Of a stretch of 64,000 nucleotides of DNA, positions 50,173 through 59,135 are shown piece after piece (within the stretch, counting starts at the first letter, position 1; every line of letters starts with the position of its first letter). Source of the DNA: Flavipsychrobacter sp. (lineage in GTDB: Bacteria > Bacteroidota > Bacteroidia > Chitinophagales > Chitinophagaceae); NCBI GenBank assembly GCA_016786665.1, contig JAEUVZ010000007.1, positions 62,001-126,000 of the forward strand, read 5' to 3'. Both the position numbers and the translations under genes were made by a program. A model generated the notes under the pieces. The model was not told the origin of the DNA and searched no databases. It was given only the letters and a program-made list of their open reading frames with translations.

Positions 50173-52086
50173 ATGAATTTTTTAATAAGAATAAGCGGGC
50201 GGTTGCTGCTGCAAATAGTATTGTTGCTGTTGCTGTACTTTATAAGCAGGCTGGCCTTCGCCCTTATCAATATACAGTACTTTCCGGCGCTGGGCACCTC
50301 CTCGTTCCTGGAGCTGGCCTTTTACGGCACCCGGTTCGATGTATCGGCTATTTTGCTGACCAATGTTCTGTACTTCTTCCTGCTGTTGCTGCCCATACCC
50401 CTGTGGCAAATGCCCCGCTGGGAGCGACTGACACAACGGGTATTTGTAGCCTGCAATGCCATAGCGTTCCTCTTTGAGCTGAGCGACTGGGCTTACTTCC
50501 CGTTCAATCACAAACGCTCTACCGCCGACGTGCTGGATATGGTGACCCGCAAGGGCGATTTCGTCTCGCAACTACCCACTTTTGTGGTAGACTACTGGTA
50601 TGTGCCGCTGGCCTGGCTTACCGTGATGGCCCTATTGTATGCAGGCAGCAAAGCCATTATGCGCGCCACGCCGCTCCCGCCACCCTCGCTGACATCCACG
50701 CCGCTAGTGGTGGCCGGCCAGGCGGGATACCTCCTGCTGTTCGTAGCCTTTATGGTGCTGGGCATACGCGGCGGCACCCAACTGAAACCTATAGTGCTTA
50801 CCGATGCCATGAAGTACACGGACAATGAGTTTGCCCCTATCGTACTCAACACACCGTTCAGCATTATTAACTCGCTGAACAACGACCGCCTGCCAGAGGT
50901 ACGCTACATGGACGATGCGACCCTAAAGAGCTATATACAACCTGTAAAAGATTACAAGGACCGCACACCCAAGAATACCAACGTAGTGGTAATAATACTG
51001 GAAAGCTTCTCACGGGAATTCACCTCGCTGGGGGGCGGCCCCAGCCGGACCCCCTTCCTGGATAGCCTGATGGGGCAATCGCTGACCTGCAGCAACGCCT
51101 ATGCCAATGCACTGCGGTCGGCAGAGGGCATACCGGCGATAATAGCAGGCATCCCCTCGCTGATGGAAGAACCTATTACCACCTCGGTGTACGGGAACAA
51201 CAAAATAACCGCCCTGCCCAACCTGCTGAAGCGCAGAGGTTACCGCTCGGCGTTCTACCACGGCGGCAGCAACGGCACTATGAACTTTGACCTGTTCTGC
51301 GCGAACGCCGGATATGATAATTACTACGGACGGGAAGAATATGGCAATGAGAAAGACTATGACGGTAACTGGGGCATATGGGATGAACCCTTTCTGCAAT
51401 ACTTTGCCCGCGGGCTGAATACCCTGCCACAGCCCTTTGCCGCCACAGTGTTCACGCTGACCTCTCATCCGCCTTACGAGATTCCCGAGCAGTATGCCGC
51501 CAGCATTCCCCAAGGCAAATACCCTATAGAGGCTGCCATAACCTATAGCGATATGGCACTGCGCAAGTTCTTTGAAACTGCGGCAAAGCAGCCCTGGTAT
51601 AACAACACACTCTTTGTGCTGACGGCTGACCATACATCGATGCACAAAGAGAAGAAGACGGCGTATAGCGACTATATGGGGCTGTACTCTATACCTATTC
51701 TATTCTTTGCCCCGGGCGACAGCCTGCTGAGGGGCACCTATACCAAGCCGGTGCAACAGATAGACATACTGCCTACTATAGCCGACTACCTGGGCCTTGA
51801 CGAACCGTTCTTTGCGCTTGGGAACAGTATATTCAGTACCGGGAAGCGATTTGTTATTAACGCTATCAACAACAACTACCGCTACTACCAGGAGGGTTAC
51901 CTACTAATGAGCAACGGGGTAACCCCGCGCCACCTTTATGCCTATCCCGCTGACCGCACCTATAAAAATGACCGGATAGCCACGGGCGACAGCATTGTAA
52001 AAGACCGGCTGCCCTACCTGAAAGCCTTTGTGCAGGCCTACAGCCAGGCCATGAACCGGAATGAAATGTGGGTGCCCGCCCGCTGA
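50173..52086 (+). CDS. LTA-synthase-type phosphoglycerol/phosphoethanolamine transferase
   Basis: A 637-residue protein with five N-terminal membrane helices and an extracytoplasmic alkaline-phosphatase-fold domain (about 270-600). NVVVIILESFSREF holds the first metal-binding Glu, NALRSAEGIPAIIAG the likely nucleophile (Ser in place of the Thr in LtaS), FYHGGSNGTMNFD a further conserved loop, and FVLTADHTS the distal Asp-His metal site. Gram-negative members transfer phosphoglycerol or phosphoethanolamine to glycans or lipids rather than making teichoic acid. The substrate here is unknown. It ends 4 bases from a convergent gene. Confidence 0.85.
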   Translation: MNFLIRISGRLLLQIVLLLLLYFISRLAFALINIQYFPALGTSSFLELAFYGTRFDVSAILLTNVLYFFLLLLPIPLWQMPRWERLTQRVFVACNAIAFLFELSDWAYFPFNHKRSTADVLDMVTRKGDFVSQLPTFVVDYWYVPLAWLTVMALLYAGSKAIMRATPLPPPSLTSTPLVVAGQAGYLLLFVAFMVLGIRGGTQLKPIVLTDAMKYTDNEFAPIVLNTPFSIINSLNNDRLPEVRYMDDATLKSYIQPVKDYKDRTPKNTNVVVIILESFSREFTSLGGGPSRTPFLDSLMGQSLTCSNAYANALRSAEGIPAIIAGIPSLMEEPITTSVYGNNKITALPNLLKRRGYRSAFYHGGSNGTMNFDLFCANAGYDNYYGREEYGNEKDYDGNWGIWDEPFLQYFARGLNTLPQPFAATVFTLTSHPPYEIPEQYAASIPQGKYPIEAAITYSDMALRKFFETAAKQPWYNNTLFVLTADHTSMHKEKKTAYSDYMGLYSIPILFFAPGDSLLRGTYTKPVQQIDILPTIADYLGLDEPFFALGNSIFSTGKRFVINAINNNYRYYQEGYLLMSNGVTPRHLYAYPADRTYKNDRIATGDSIVKDRLPYLKAFVQAYSQAMNRNEMWVPAR

Positions 52087-52090
52087 TGCA

Positions 52091-52675
52091 CTACTGCTTT
52101 ACCCACTGGCCGCTGCATGTGTTGACACTGGCCCCGATGGTAACCGTATAGCCGACACTAATGCGGCCATCCTCGTACACCCCGCCGCCCTGCACCTGGT
52201 AGCCCTCGTAAGTAGTGCCCGCAATGGATATATTGTTGCCCGATATGGTAGCGTAGACGTTGGTCTGGTAGTTACCAAAATTGCTAATCTTCAACGTCGG
52301 GTCTCCGCTGGCCTTCATGGAGATGATAGTAGAATACGTCTTGGTATTGTTGCCGGTGCAGGTATCCCGGGCGGCATACATGCCCAGGAACTTATTAACT
52401 ATCTCACAATTATCGCCGCCGAAACCGGACGGGCACTTGCAGGTACCACTGACACACATTCCACCGTTGTAGCAGCTCACCCCCTGGCACAAATCTGTCT
52501 CGCAGCGGGAGCCGGTGATACCCGGCGGACAAGTGCAAACGCCCTGGTAACAGCTGCCTCCATTCATACAAGTGATGTTCCGGCATTTATCGCGCTGGCA
52601 GGCTGAATAGGTAACCAGGCTGAATACCGCCAGCGTAGCGAGCATGGTGACGAAAAAATAACGGAAGCTCACCAT
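52091..52675 (-). CDS. EGF-domain lipoprotein A
   Basis: A 194-residue surface lipoprotein, signal peptide ending YSAC. Two EGF-like modules follow (CRNITCMNGGSCYQGVCTCP with GITGSRCE, and CQGVSCYNGGMCVSGTCKCP with GFGGDNCE), then a C-terminal beta-rich domain of about 100 residues starting KFLGMYAARDTC with a second conserved Cys before the end. The C-terminal domain aligns over its length with that of the protein at 53390-53911, so the two are paralogues. EGF modules suggest adhesion or a rigid spacer; function is unknown. Confidence 0.78.
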   Translation of the reverse strand: MVSFRYFFVTMLATLAVFSLVTYSACQRDKCRNITCMNGGSCYQGVCTCPPGITGSRCETDLCQGVSCYNGGMCVSGTCKCPSGFGGDNCEIVNKFLGMYAARDTCTGNNTKTYSTIISMKASGDPTLKISNFGNYQTNVYATISGNNISIAGTTYEGYQVQGGGVYEDGRISVGYTVTIGASVNTCSGQWVKQ

Positions 52676-52816
52676 ATAGTGATTTATTATACTAAAGTTA
52701 CAGAAAAAACAAGGGCGATAGATTGCCGGTTGTGGAATAATGCCTGCACTTCGTCTTATAGACGTAAAATGTGGCGGTAAAGGATAATGAAGGGACTGTA
52801 TAATTGCGGCACATTG

Positions 52817-52850
52817 TTTGTGTACAAACAGAATACTATTAATACATTTG
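52817..52850 (+). promoter_or_regulatory. Promoter of the repeat-tailed lipoprotein gene
   Basis: TTTG (52817-52820), 22 bases, TACATTTG (52843-52850), a close match to the Bacteroidota consensus, 20 bases before the ATG. Confidence 0.8.
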
Positions 52851-52870
52851 CATCATAAATTAGAAATCCA

Positions 52871-53290
52871 ATGAAAAAACAGACAATGTTATTGCTGGCG
52901 GGCGGTCTGCTGACGTTTGCCTCTTGTACCAATGAACAAGCCGGCGGTGGTGGTTTCACTCAAGAATATGTAGACTCTGCTGTAACAGCGATCGTAGCTG
53001 AAAGGCAGGCGGAACTACAGGCATCCAATGATTCCATGATCAATGTGATGGCCCAGTGGAAAGCCGACTCTATGATAGCTGCAGCTAAGGGCGCACCAGC
53101 ACCTACCAAGCCGAGGGTAAACAACCCGGGCTCTACAGCTCCAACTACAACAACTCCACCTCCTCCGCCAAAGCCAACTGAACCTGCTGCTACCGGCAAA
53201 AACAATGAGGCGCAGAAAAACGGCGAAGCAACCGGTAAAAATAACGAAGCTCAAAAGCAGAGCGGCGAAGCAACTGGCAAAAAGCGCTAG
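52871..53290 (+). CDS. Lipoprotein with proline linker and repeated GEATGKNNEAQK tail
   Basis: A 139-residue lipoprotein with lipobox FASC (about residue 19). A helical segment (YVDSAVTAIVAERQAELQAS) is followed by a Pro/Thr-rich linker and a C-terminal tail of ATGKNNEAQK units: ATGKNNEAQKNGE, ATGKNNEAQKQSGE, ATGKKR. The repeat is about 11-13 residues long. It has its own strong promoter and lies between the two EGF lipoprotein genes on the opposite strand. Lysine-rich tails of this kind may bind the cell wall or surface polymers. Confidence 0.65.
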   Translation: MKKQTMLLLAGGLLTFASCTNEQAGGGGFTQEYVDSAVTAIVAERQAELQASNDSMINVMAQWKADSMIAAAKGAPAPTKPRVNNPGSTAPTTTTPPPPPKPTEPAATGKNNEAQKNGEATGKNNEAQKQSGEATGKKR

Positions 53291-53327
53291 AAAATCCAGG
53301 TATTTTCTAACCTCATACCTGATATAT

Positions 53328-53367
53328 AAAATAAAGAGTCCCCGAATATTCGGGGACTCTTTATTTT
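53328..53367. terminator. Perfect 20-bp bidirectional terminator
   Basis: The sequence at 53328-53347 is the exact reverse complement of 53348-53367, with core GAGTCCCCGAATATTCGGGG. It separates two convergent lipoprotein genes. Confidence 0.95.
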
Positions 53368-53389
53368 ATATCTGTAATGTGCTTACCAA

Positions 53390-53911
53390 TTACTTTGTAA
53401 GGGTAGCAGTACAATTGTCGGTATTAGCTGGTGGGTAAGTTGCAGTATAAGTGAAAGATACTGAACCGTTAGAATTGTAAGTACCAGTAGCGTTCATCTG
53501 GTAAGTACATTCGCTATCGTTGATAGTTAATGTAGCACCGTTAACAGTACCATCAAAAGTAACTGTACCACCTACAGTACAACCATAGTTGCCTAAGTTA
53601 GATACCAGAACTTTGGTAGGATCTGAACCATCGGCAGTAATTACTACCTGGTAAGTAGCTGTTGATCCTGAGCAGTTTTCAGCTGCAGACCAAGTACCTA
53701 CAAACTTAGCGTTCATTTTTGTTTCACAGGTAGCACCTTCGTAGCCTGTAGCACAGGTACAAGAACCATCATCAGAATTACAGCTACCGCCGTTGGCACA
53801 TACTACATCTTTACACTCATCCGGATTACAAGATGTAAAAGTTACTGCGCCAAATGCGCTTAAAGTTACTGCTGCTGCAAGAGCAATGCGACGAATTGAT
53901 TTCATAGACAT
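53390..53911 (-). CDS. EGF-domain lipoprotein B
   Basis: A 173-residue lipoprotein, lipobox TFTSC. One EGF-like module (CKDVVCANGGSCNSDDGSCT ... CATGYEGATCE) and a C-terminal beta-rich domain (KFVGTWSAAENCSGSTATYQ to DNCTATLTK) align with the protein at 52091-52675, sharing KF-G, the NLGNY or NFGNY motif and the final Cys. This copy has lost one EGF module or the other gained one. It has one of the best promoters of the window, so it may be abundant. The ATG at 53905 would remove two residues and cannot be excluded. Confidence 0.78.
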   Translation of the reverse strand: MSMKSIRRIALAAAVTLSAFGAVTFTSCNPDECKDVVCANGGSCNSDDGSCTCATGYEGATCETKMNAKFVGTWSAAENCSGSTATYQVVITADGSDPTKVLVSNLGNYGCTVGGTVTFDGTVNGATLTINDSECTYQMNATGTYNSNGSVSFTYTATYPPANTDNCTATLTK

Positions 53912-53968
53912 TTTTGATTTTTTGAGATAAACAATTTTAGTTTGCGATTAGAGGCGCAAAATTTGTGC

Positions 53969-54001
53969 CAAAGATAGTCCTATATTCTCTTATATTCCAA
54001 A
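53969..54001 (-). promoter_or_regulatory. Promoter of EGF-domain lipoprotein B
   Basis: On the minus strand TTTG (53998-54001), 21 bases, TATCTTTG (53969-53976), a full match to the consensus, with an AT-rich leader. Confidence 0.85.
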
Positions 54002-54154
54002 TGAATAGACTTATTTTATTGGGTTAACCCCTGGCAAATTTGCGGTGTAATCTGTGTGATGGCAACACTAAAATATTGTGCCAAGGCGGATTAACAGTGA
54101 ATATATAATGTAATAAAGTTGCCATCCCGCATTTAGAACTCTATTTTTACCCTT

Positions 54155-55645
54155 ATGAGAGCAATAATCGTATTATGCGCCCTTTTGCTGTGCCCGGGAC
54201 CGCAAGGCTTCGGGGCCGGCTATACATACGACTATAACGATCATTGCCGGCAGGCCTACGAAAGCTATATGTCGCTGCACCTGAGCGACGGCAAAGCCCG
54301 GATACAGGAGGCGCTCCGCGACAACCCCAATAACCTGATGGCCGTATACGTGTCGGACTATGAGGACTGCCTGCTGCTGCTGCTGAATGGCAACAAAGCC
54401 GACTATAACCTGAAGAAAGGCAACTTTGACGAGCGGCTGGAACAACTGAACAAAGGAAACGATACCGACCCCTGGTACCGGCTCAGCAAGGCTGGAGTGT
54501 ACCTGCACTGGGCGCTGGTGCACCTGCGCTTTGGCGATAACATGAAAGCCGCCTTCCAGTTCCGCAAATCGTTCGCGCTGCTGAAAGAGAACAAAAGCAG
54601 GTTCCCCAACTTTGACTACAACAATATATACCTGGGGCTGGAACAGTCGGTGGCCGGCGCTATACCAGACAAGTTTAAATGGCTGGCCTCCATGTTTGGG
54701 ATAAAGGGCGATGTAAAAAAAGGCAGCGCGCTGATCACCCGGTTCCTGAATGACCATACATACGATGACCTGTTTCAGTACGAGGCGGCGCTGTACTCAG
54801 TGTACCTGCGGTTGTACTTCCTGTACCAGCAGAAAGAAGTATGGGCCTTTATGAACAACAACCAGCAATACCCCGCGCAAAGCAACCTGTTGCTATCGTT
54901 CGTAAAAGCCAACATAGCGCTGAACACCCGCAAAGCCGATGTAGCATTGCAAACCCTGAAAGGCGTGCAAAACGACCCCTACTGCAATGTATTTCCCATG
55001 GTGCAGTACGAACTGGGCAGCGCCTACTACTACCACGCCGACGCGCAATGCATTCCCTACTTTCAGCAATTTGTGGCCCGCTACAAAGGCAATATGTTCG
55101 TAAAAGACGCCTGGCAGAAAATGGCGCTGATGCACTACCTGCAACGCAACCCGAAAGAGGCCGGCAACTGCCGCGCGAAAATAGCCCAGCAGGGCAATAC
55201 CATAGCCGACGTGGATATGCAGGCGCAACGGTTCTCGCAAAGCAAAGAGTGGCCCAACTATACACTGCTGTATGTGCACCTGCTGATAGACGGCGGGTTC
55301 CATAAGATGGCGCTGGACAAACTGAAACAGTATAAAGAAAGCGACTTTCCTGATGCGGCCGACAAGCTGGAATACAACTTCCGCCTGGCCCGTATATATG
55401 ATGAGATGGACGACGATAAAACCGCCGTAAAACTTTACCAGCACACCATTAATACCGGAAAGAACCGGAAAGAACATTTCGCCGCCCGATCGGCCCTGCA
55501 AATGGCGCTGATATACGAGCGCGTAGGAATGAAAGAAGAAGCGATAAAACGCTTTAAGGAATGCCTCTCTATCCGCGACCATGATTTCCAGGCGGCGATA
55601 GACCAGCAAGCCAAAGCCGGGCTGAACCGGCTGGGCGCTCAGTAA
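54155..55645 (+). CDS. Secreted TPR protein
   Basis: A 496-residue exported protein with signal peptide CALLLCPGPQGFGA. It consists of TPR-like helical pairs throughout: HLRFGDNMKAAFQFRKSFAL, FQYEAALYSVYLRLYFLYQQ and, near the end, ALIYERVGMKEEAIKRFKEC. Bacteroidota proteins of this kind are often scaffolds in the periplasm. I do not recognise a named family. Its 3' end overlaps the convergent GDPD gene by 7 bases. Confidence 0.7.
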   Translation: MRAIIVLCALLLCPGPQGFGAGYTYDYNDHCRQAYESYMSLHLSDGKARIQEALRDNPNNLMAVYVSDYEDCLLLLLNGNKADYNLKKGNFDERLEQLNKGNDTDPWYRLSKAGVYLHWALVHLRFGDNMKAAFQFRKSFALLKENKSRFPNFDYNNIYLGLEQSVAGAIPDKFKWLASMFGIKGDVKKGSALITRFLNDHTYDDLFQYEAALYSVYLRLYFLYQQKEVWAFMNNNQQYPAQSNLLLSFVKANIALNTRKADVALQTLKGVQNDPYCNVFPMVQYELGSAYYYHADAQCIPYFQQFVARYKGNMFVKDAWQKMALMHYLQRNPKEAGNCRAKIAQQGNTIADVDMQAQRFSQSKEWPNYTLLYVHLLIDGGFHKMALDKLKQYKESDFPDAADKLEYNFRLARIYDEMDDDKTAVKLYQHTINTGKNRKEHFAARSALQMALIYERVGMKEEAIKRFKECLSIRDHDFQAAIDQQAKAGLNRLGAQ

Positions 55646-56496
55646 TGTAGTATGCTGTGCAGCAGGGGAATGTTATCGGTAAGGATGTAGTCGGGTGCCT
55701 TATCTACCACTTGCCGCAGTGCATATCCCCGCTCCCCGTATATCTGAACGCGAAGACCTTTGTCGTGCGCGAAAGCCACCTCTTCGGCCGTGATGTGCTC
55801 GCTCTTGCAGGCCACGCCATAAAAACCGTTCGCCGCAGCCTCCGCAATATTCCCCTTGCTGATGGCCACATCAAGAAACACCTTCACATCCGGATATTTG
55901 TCCCTGGCCTGCATCAGCCATTCAAAGCTGTTGGCCTGTACAAATACATAGTCATAAGCATTGTACCGGGACAGCAACTCGTTGATAGCATACATGGTGG
56001 TAGCATAATACCACTCCTTCCGCACATCAGTAATGTTGCAGCCAAGGTCTACATGAAGGTCGATAAATATTACCGGCTTCACGGCGCGGTTGCTGTAGCG
56101 TTCTATCACCTTCTGCAGGGGAGTGAGGTAGCAGGGCCCGCTGAGCGATGTGCCCACCGGCTTAAAAGCACACTGTTCCAGTTCTTCGGCCCTTAGCAGG
56201 AAGCTGCAACCCGAACATCCGGTAAGCGACTCCAGTTCCTTATCGTGGTACATAAACAGCACACTATCGGCAGTAAGCTGCACATCTACCTCTACGCCAT
56301 CGGCATTGTTTATTTCCAGCGCTTCTATAACACTCTCGTAAGAGTCGTGCGGCAGATTACTGTTCAAACCCGGGATACCGTTGCCGGCATGGCCTATCAC
56401 CGCCACCTGGTTGCCGTTCAGGTTCTTCACAGGCTGGGGCTTGCTGCACGCGGCCCAGCCCAGCGCTATTATCACTATGTATGCCAGCCTTCTCAT
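55639..56496 (-). CDS. Glycerophosphodiester phosphodiesterase, lipoprotein form
   Basis: A 285-residue GDPD-domain lipoprotein, lipobox WAAC. VIGHAGNG carries the first catalytic His (HxGN in place of the usual HRG), NADGVEVDVQLTADSVLFMY the Glu-Asp pair and MYHDKELESLTGC the second His. The rest is a TIM barrel. It would cleave glycerophosphodiesters to glycerol-3-phosphate outside the cytoplasm. Loss of the Arg in HRG may affect activity or shift specificity. Its ATG overlaps the upstream gene's stop (ATGA), so the two are translationally coupled. Confidence 0.83.
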   Translation of the reverse strand: MRRLAYIVIIALGWAACSKPQPVKNLNGNQVAVIGHAGNGIPGLNSNLPHDSYESVIEALEINNADGVEVDVQLTADSVLFMYHDKELESLTGCSGCSFLLRAEELEQCAFKPVGTSLSGPCYLTPLQKVIERYSNRAVKPVIFIDLHVDLGCNITDVRKEWYYATTMYAINELLSRYNAYDYVFVQANSFEWLMQARDKYPDVKVFLDVAISKGNIAEAAANGFYGVACKSEHITAEEVAFAHDKGLRVQIYGERGYALRQVVDKAPDYILTDNIPLLHSILHY

Positions 56497-57062
56497 GAGC
56501 GGGTGAGCTTATAAATGAGGCCCAGTCGCAGCTGGTGCATGAGGCCGCTGTTGGTAGCCGTAGTAGCGGTATAGCGATTGTACGAATTCTCGAAGTAAAT
56601 GCCCGTGCCCAGCGTGACACCTATAGCCAGCCGCTGGGGAACCGCGAAATAGTTGAGGCTGAGACCGCCTGAAAGCTCCTGGATACTGTTGTACTTTATC
56701 TGCGCCGGCACTCGGTAAGCGGTGTGCTGGTAGTCTACATTCAGCCAGGTAACCCAGCGGTCCTGGTCGATGATGGCGAAATTGTAACCAATGTTAGCGC
56801 CCCATAAAGTACGCCCCGGTAAAAAGCTCCTGCTCAACACTGCTTTGGGCCCTACGTATATCATATGCCGGCGAAAGGCACCCGCCAGGGTAACATATGT
56901 ATTAATGCCCGTGTAGGATATACCGCCCGAAACGGACGCGAGCACATTTACCGTTTGCACGGGTTCCGGCCGCTGCGCGTGTGCCGCGGGCGCCAGGGAA
57001 AGCAACAACAAAATGACACATACGCCGCGAATGCGCCCTGTGAACGGGATGGTAGAAAACAT
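56493..57062 (-). CDS. Small outer-membrane barrel protein coupled to GDPD
   Basis: A 189-residue exported protein from the ATG at 57062; a longer frame overlaps nadB and is rejected. The signal peptide is VCVILLLLSLAPAAHAQ. The mature part has about eight amphipathic strands (ISYTGINTYVTLAGAFRRHM, LWGANIGYNFAIIDQDRWVT) and short turns, as in small outer-membrane barrels. The stop overlaps the GDPD start by 4 bases. An association with the GDPD is suggested by coupling; the family is unknown. Confidence 0.62.
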   Translation of the reverse strand: MFSTIPFTGRIRGVCVILLLLSLAPAAHAQRPEPVQTVNVLASVSGGISYTGINTYVTLAGAFRRHMIYVGPKAVLSRSFLPGRTLWGANIGYNFAIIDQDRWVTWLNVDYQHTAYRVPAQIKYNSIQELSGGLSLNYFAVPQRLAIGVTLGTGIYFENSYNRYTATTATNSGLMHQLRLGLIYKLTRS

Positions 57063-57078
57063 GATTAAAATTACTGAC

Positions 57079-57111
57079 TTTGAGCGATATGGCTGTTTGT
57101 TTTTACATTTG
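57079..57111 (+). promoter_or_regulatory. nadB promoter
   Basis: TTTG (57079-57082), 21 bases, TACATTTG (57104-57111), a full consensus match, 21 bases before the ATG at 57133. It excludes the longer frame that begins inside the divergent gene. Confidence 0.85.
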
Positions 57112-57132
57112 AACAAAGAAACAGGCGACCAT

Positions 57133-58731
57133 ATGCTCCGGACAGACTTCCTGGTAATAGGCTCAGGGATAGCGGGATTGACTTTTGCGGTAAAAGCGGC
57201 AAAACAATTTCCTGATAAAACCATAACGATACTCACCAAGGCAAACACAGACGAAACCAACACCAAATACGCCCAGGGTGGCATAGCCGTAGTGAACGAC
57301 ATGGAGCGGGACAGCTTTGCCAAGCACATAGAAGACACCCTGGTGGCAGGCGATGGACTCTGTAACCGGGACATAGTGGAAATGGTAGTGAAAGAAGGCC
57401 CGGAACGCGTGAATGAAATAATAGACTGGGGGGCGCGCTTTGATAAAAACGCCGAAGGAGACTACATGCGCGGCAAAGAAGGCGGCCACTCCGAATTCCG
57501 GATACTGCACCACAAGGATATAACGGGATTTGAAATTGAGCGGGCACTGGTAGAAGAAGCCCGCAGATACAGCAACATACACATATACAACCATTGGTTT
57601 GTGCTGGACATCATTACCCAACACCACCTGGGCTACCTGGTCACCAAGTCGACACCGGATATAGAATGCTACGGAGTGTACGCGCTGAACCTGCAGAACC
57701 ACAACATAGAGCGGATATTATCGAAAGTAACGGTAATGGCCTCGGGCGGAGCGGGACAGGCATACCGCACCACTACCAATCCGAAAATAGCCACCGGCGA
57801 TGGCATAGCCATGGTGTACCGCGCGAAAGGACGTATAGAGAATATGGAGTTCATCCAGTTTCACCCCACGGCGCTGTATGAGGCGGGGGTCAGCCCCTCC
57901 TTCCTGATAACAGAGGCCGTGCGGGGCGATGGGGGTATACTGCGCAACAAAGAAGGAGAGGCCTTTATGACCCGCTACGACACCCGCGCCGACCTGGCGC
58001 CGCGCGATATAGTGGCCCGGGCTATAGACAGCGAAATGAAACGCACCGGTACCGAACATGTGTACCTGGACTGCCGCCATATGGACGCTGAAAAGTTTGT
58101 AGCACACTTCCCCAACATCTACGCCAAGTGTAAAAGCATAGGCATAGACGTGCTGCAACAAATGATACCCGTAGCACCCGCCGCGCACTACTGCTGCGGT
58201 GGCATAGAAACCAATAGCAACGGGCAATCTTCCATCCGCAACCTGTATATATGCGGCGAGTGCTCCAGCACGGGACTGCATGGCGCCAACCGCCTGGCAT
58301 CGAACTCGCTGCTGGAGGCGCTGGTCTTCGCCCACCGGTGCATTACCGACGCTGCTACGCGCGTGAACGAAACAGACTTTAAGGAAAGCGTGCCTGACTG
58401 GAACGCCTCGGGGACAACCGACCCGAAAGAAATGATATTAATTACCCAGAGCCTGAAGGAGCTGCAACAGGTGATGAGCGACTATGTGGGGATAGTGCGC
58501 AACGACATACGCCTGGAACGCGCACTGCGCCGCATAGACCTGCTGCATGCTGAAACGGAAGAACTGTACAAGACCACTACCGCCTCCCCGCAACTTTGCG
58601 AACTGCGCAACCTCATTACCATTGGCTACCTGATAGTAAAGAGCGCCCAGTTCCGGAAGGAGAGCAGGGGGCTGCACTTTAATACCGACTACCCCAACAA
58701 GAGCGACTTACTGCAGGATATTGTGTTGTAA
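57133..58731 (+). CDS. nadB: L-aspartate oxidase
   Basis: FAD enzyme of de novo NAD synthesis, oxidising L-aspartate to iminoaspartate. The 532-residue protein has the FAD loop GSGIAGL (10-16), NTKYAQGGIAVV, HSEFRILHHKDITGFEIE, the substrate-site FIQFHPTALYEAG and the succinate-dehydrogenase-like AAHYCCGGIETN with LHGANRLASNSLLEAL. Family length and motifs are complete. NadA and NadC are not adjacent. It has a perfect promoter and is a single gene; the next gene is convergent and starts at the following base. Confidence 0.96.
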   Translation: MLRTDFLVIGSGIAGLTFAVKAAKQFPDKTITILTKANTDETNTKYAQGGIAVVNDMERDSFAKHIEDTLVAGDGLCNRDIVEMVVKEGPERVNEIIDWGARFDKNAEGDYMRGKEGGHSEFRILHHKDITGFEIERALVEEARRYSNIHIYNHWFVLDIITQHHLGYLVTKSTPDIECYGVYALNLQNHNIERILSKVTVMASGGAGQAYRTTTNPKIATGDGIAMVYRAKGRIENMEFIQFHPTALYEAGVSPSFLITEAVRGDGGILRNKEGEAFMTRYDTRADLAPRDIVARAIDSEMKRTGTEHVYLDCRHMDAEKFVAHFPNIYAKCKSIGIDVLQQMIPVAPAAHYCCGGIETNSNGQSSIRNLYICGECSSTGLHGANRLASNSLLEALVFAHRCITDAATRVNETDFKESVPDWNASGTTDPKEMILITQSLKELQQVMSDYVGIVRNDIRLERALRRIDLLHAETEELYKTTTASPQLCELRNLITIGYLIVKSAQFRKESRGLHFNTDYPNKSDLLQDIVL

Positions 58732-59115
58732 TCAACTCTGGACGTCGGTATCCGATACATCCATAGTATAGTCAGCTACCCGCTTCGATTGTTTGTGCTC
58801 TTCCCAAGTGGCGAGAGTCGAAAAATCCCTTTTAAGATCCACGGTATCTTCATTCACGATACGGACAATATTCGTGTACCCGGTAAGCTCTCCTGTACCT
58901 GTGGGAACGGGTCCACCACCACTTATTCCGGATCTCATGAAAACGGTCTTTTTCTCCCCGGGAGCTATTGAATCCATTAAAGAAGCAGGAGAACCATTAT
59001 ACCAATACACTTTTGAAAAACTATTATTCTGGATATTGAACGTCTTTGTCCCCGCAGGGTCGCAGGAGCAAAGCGAAAGTATTGCTGCAAGTATTAGTAT
59101 TGGTTTGATACTCAT
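58732..59115 (-). CDS. Small lipoprotein downstream of the ABC exporter
   Basis: A 127-residue lipoprotein with lipobox LCSC (about residue 17). The mature part is beta-rich (TKTFNIQNNSFSKVYWYNGS, VRIVNEDTVDL) and has no further Cys. It begins 20 bases after the ABC transporter gene on the same strand and may be read from its transcript. I do not recognise a family. Confidence 0.55.
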   Translation of the reverse strand: MSIKPILILAAILSLCSCDPAGTKTFNIQNNSFSKVYWYNGSPASLMDSIAPGEKKTVFMRSGISGGGPVPTGTGELTGYTNIVRIVNEDTVDLKRDFSTLATWEEHKQSKRVADYTMDVSDTDVQS

Positions 59116-59135
59116 AACCTGCTATCCGACAAGTA

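Noticed and set aside
57063-57374. N-terminal extension of the small barrel gene over nadB
   Set aside because: It covers the nadB promoter and start and lacks a signal peptide; the ATG at 57062 begins a normal one.
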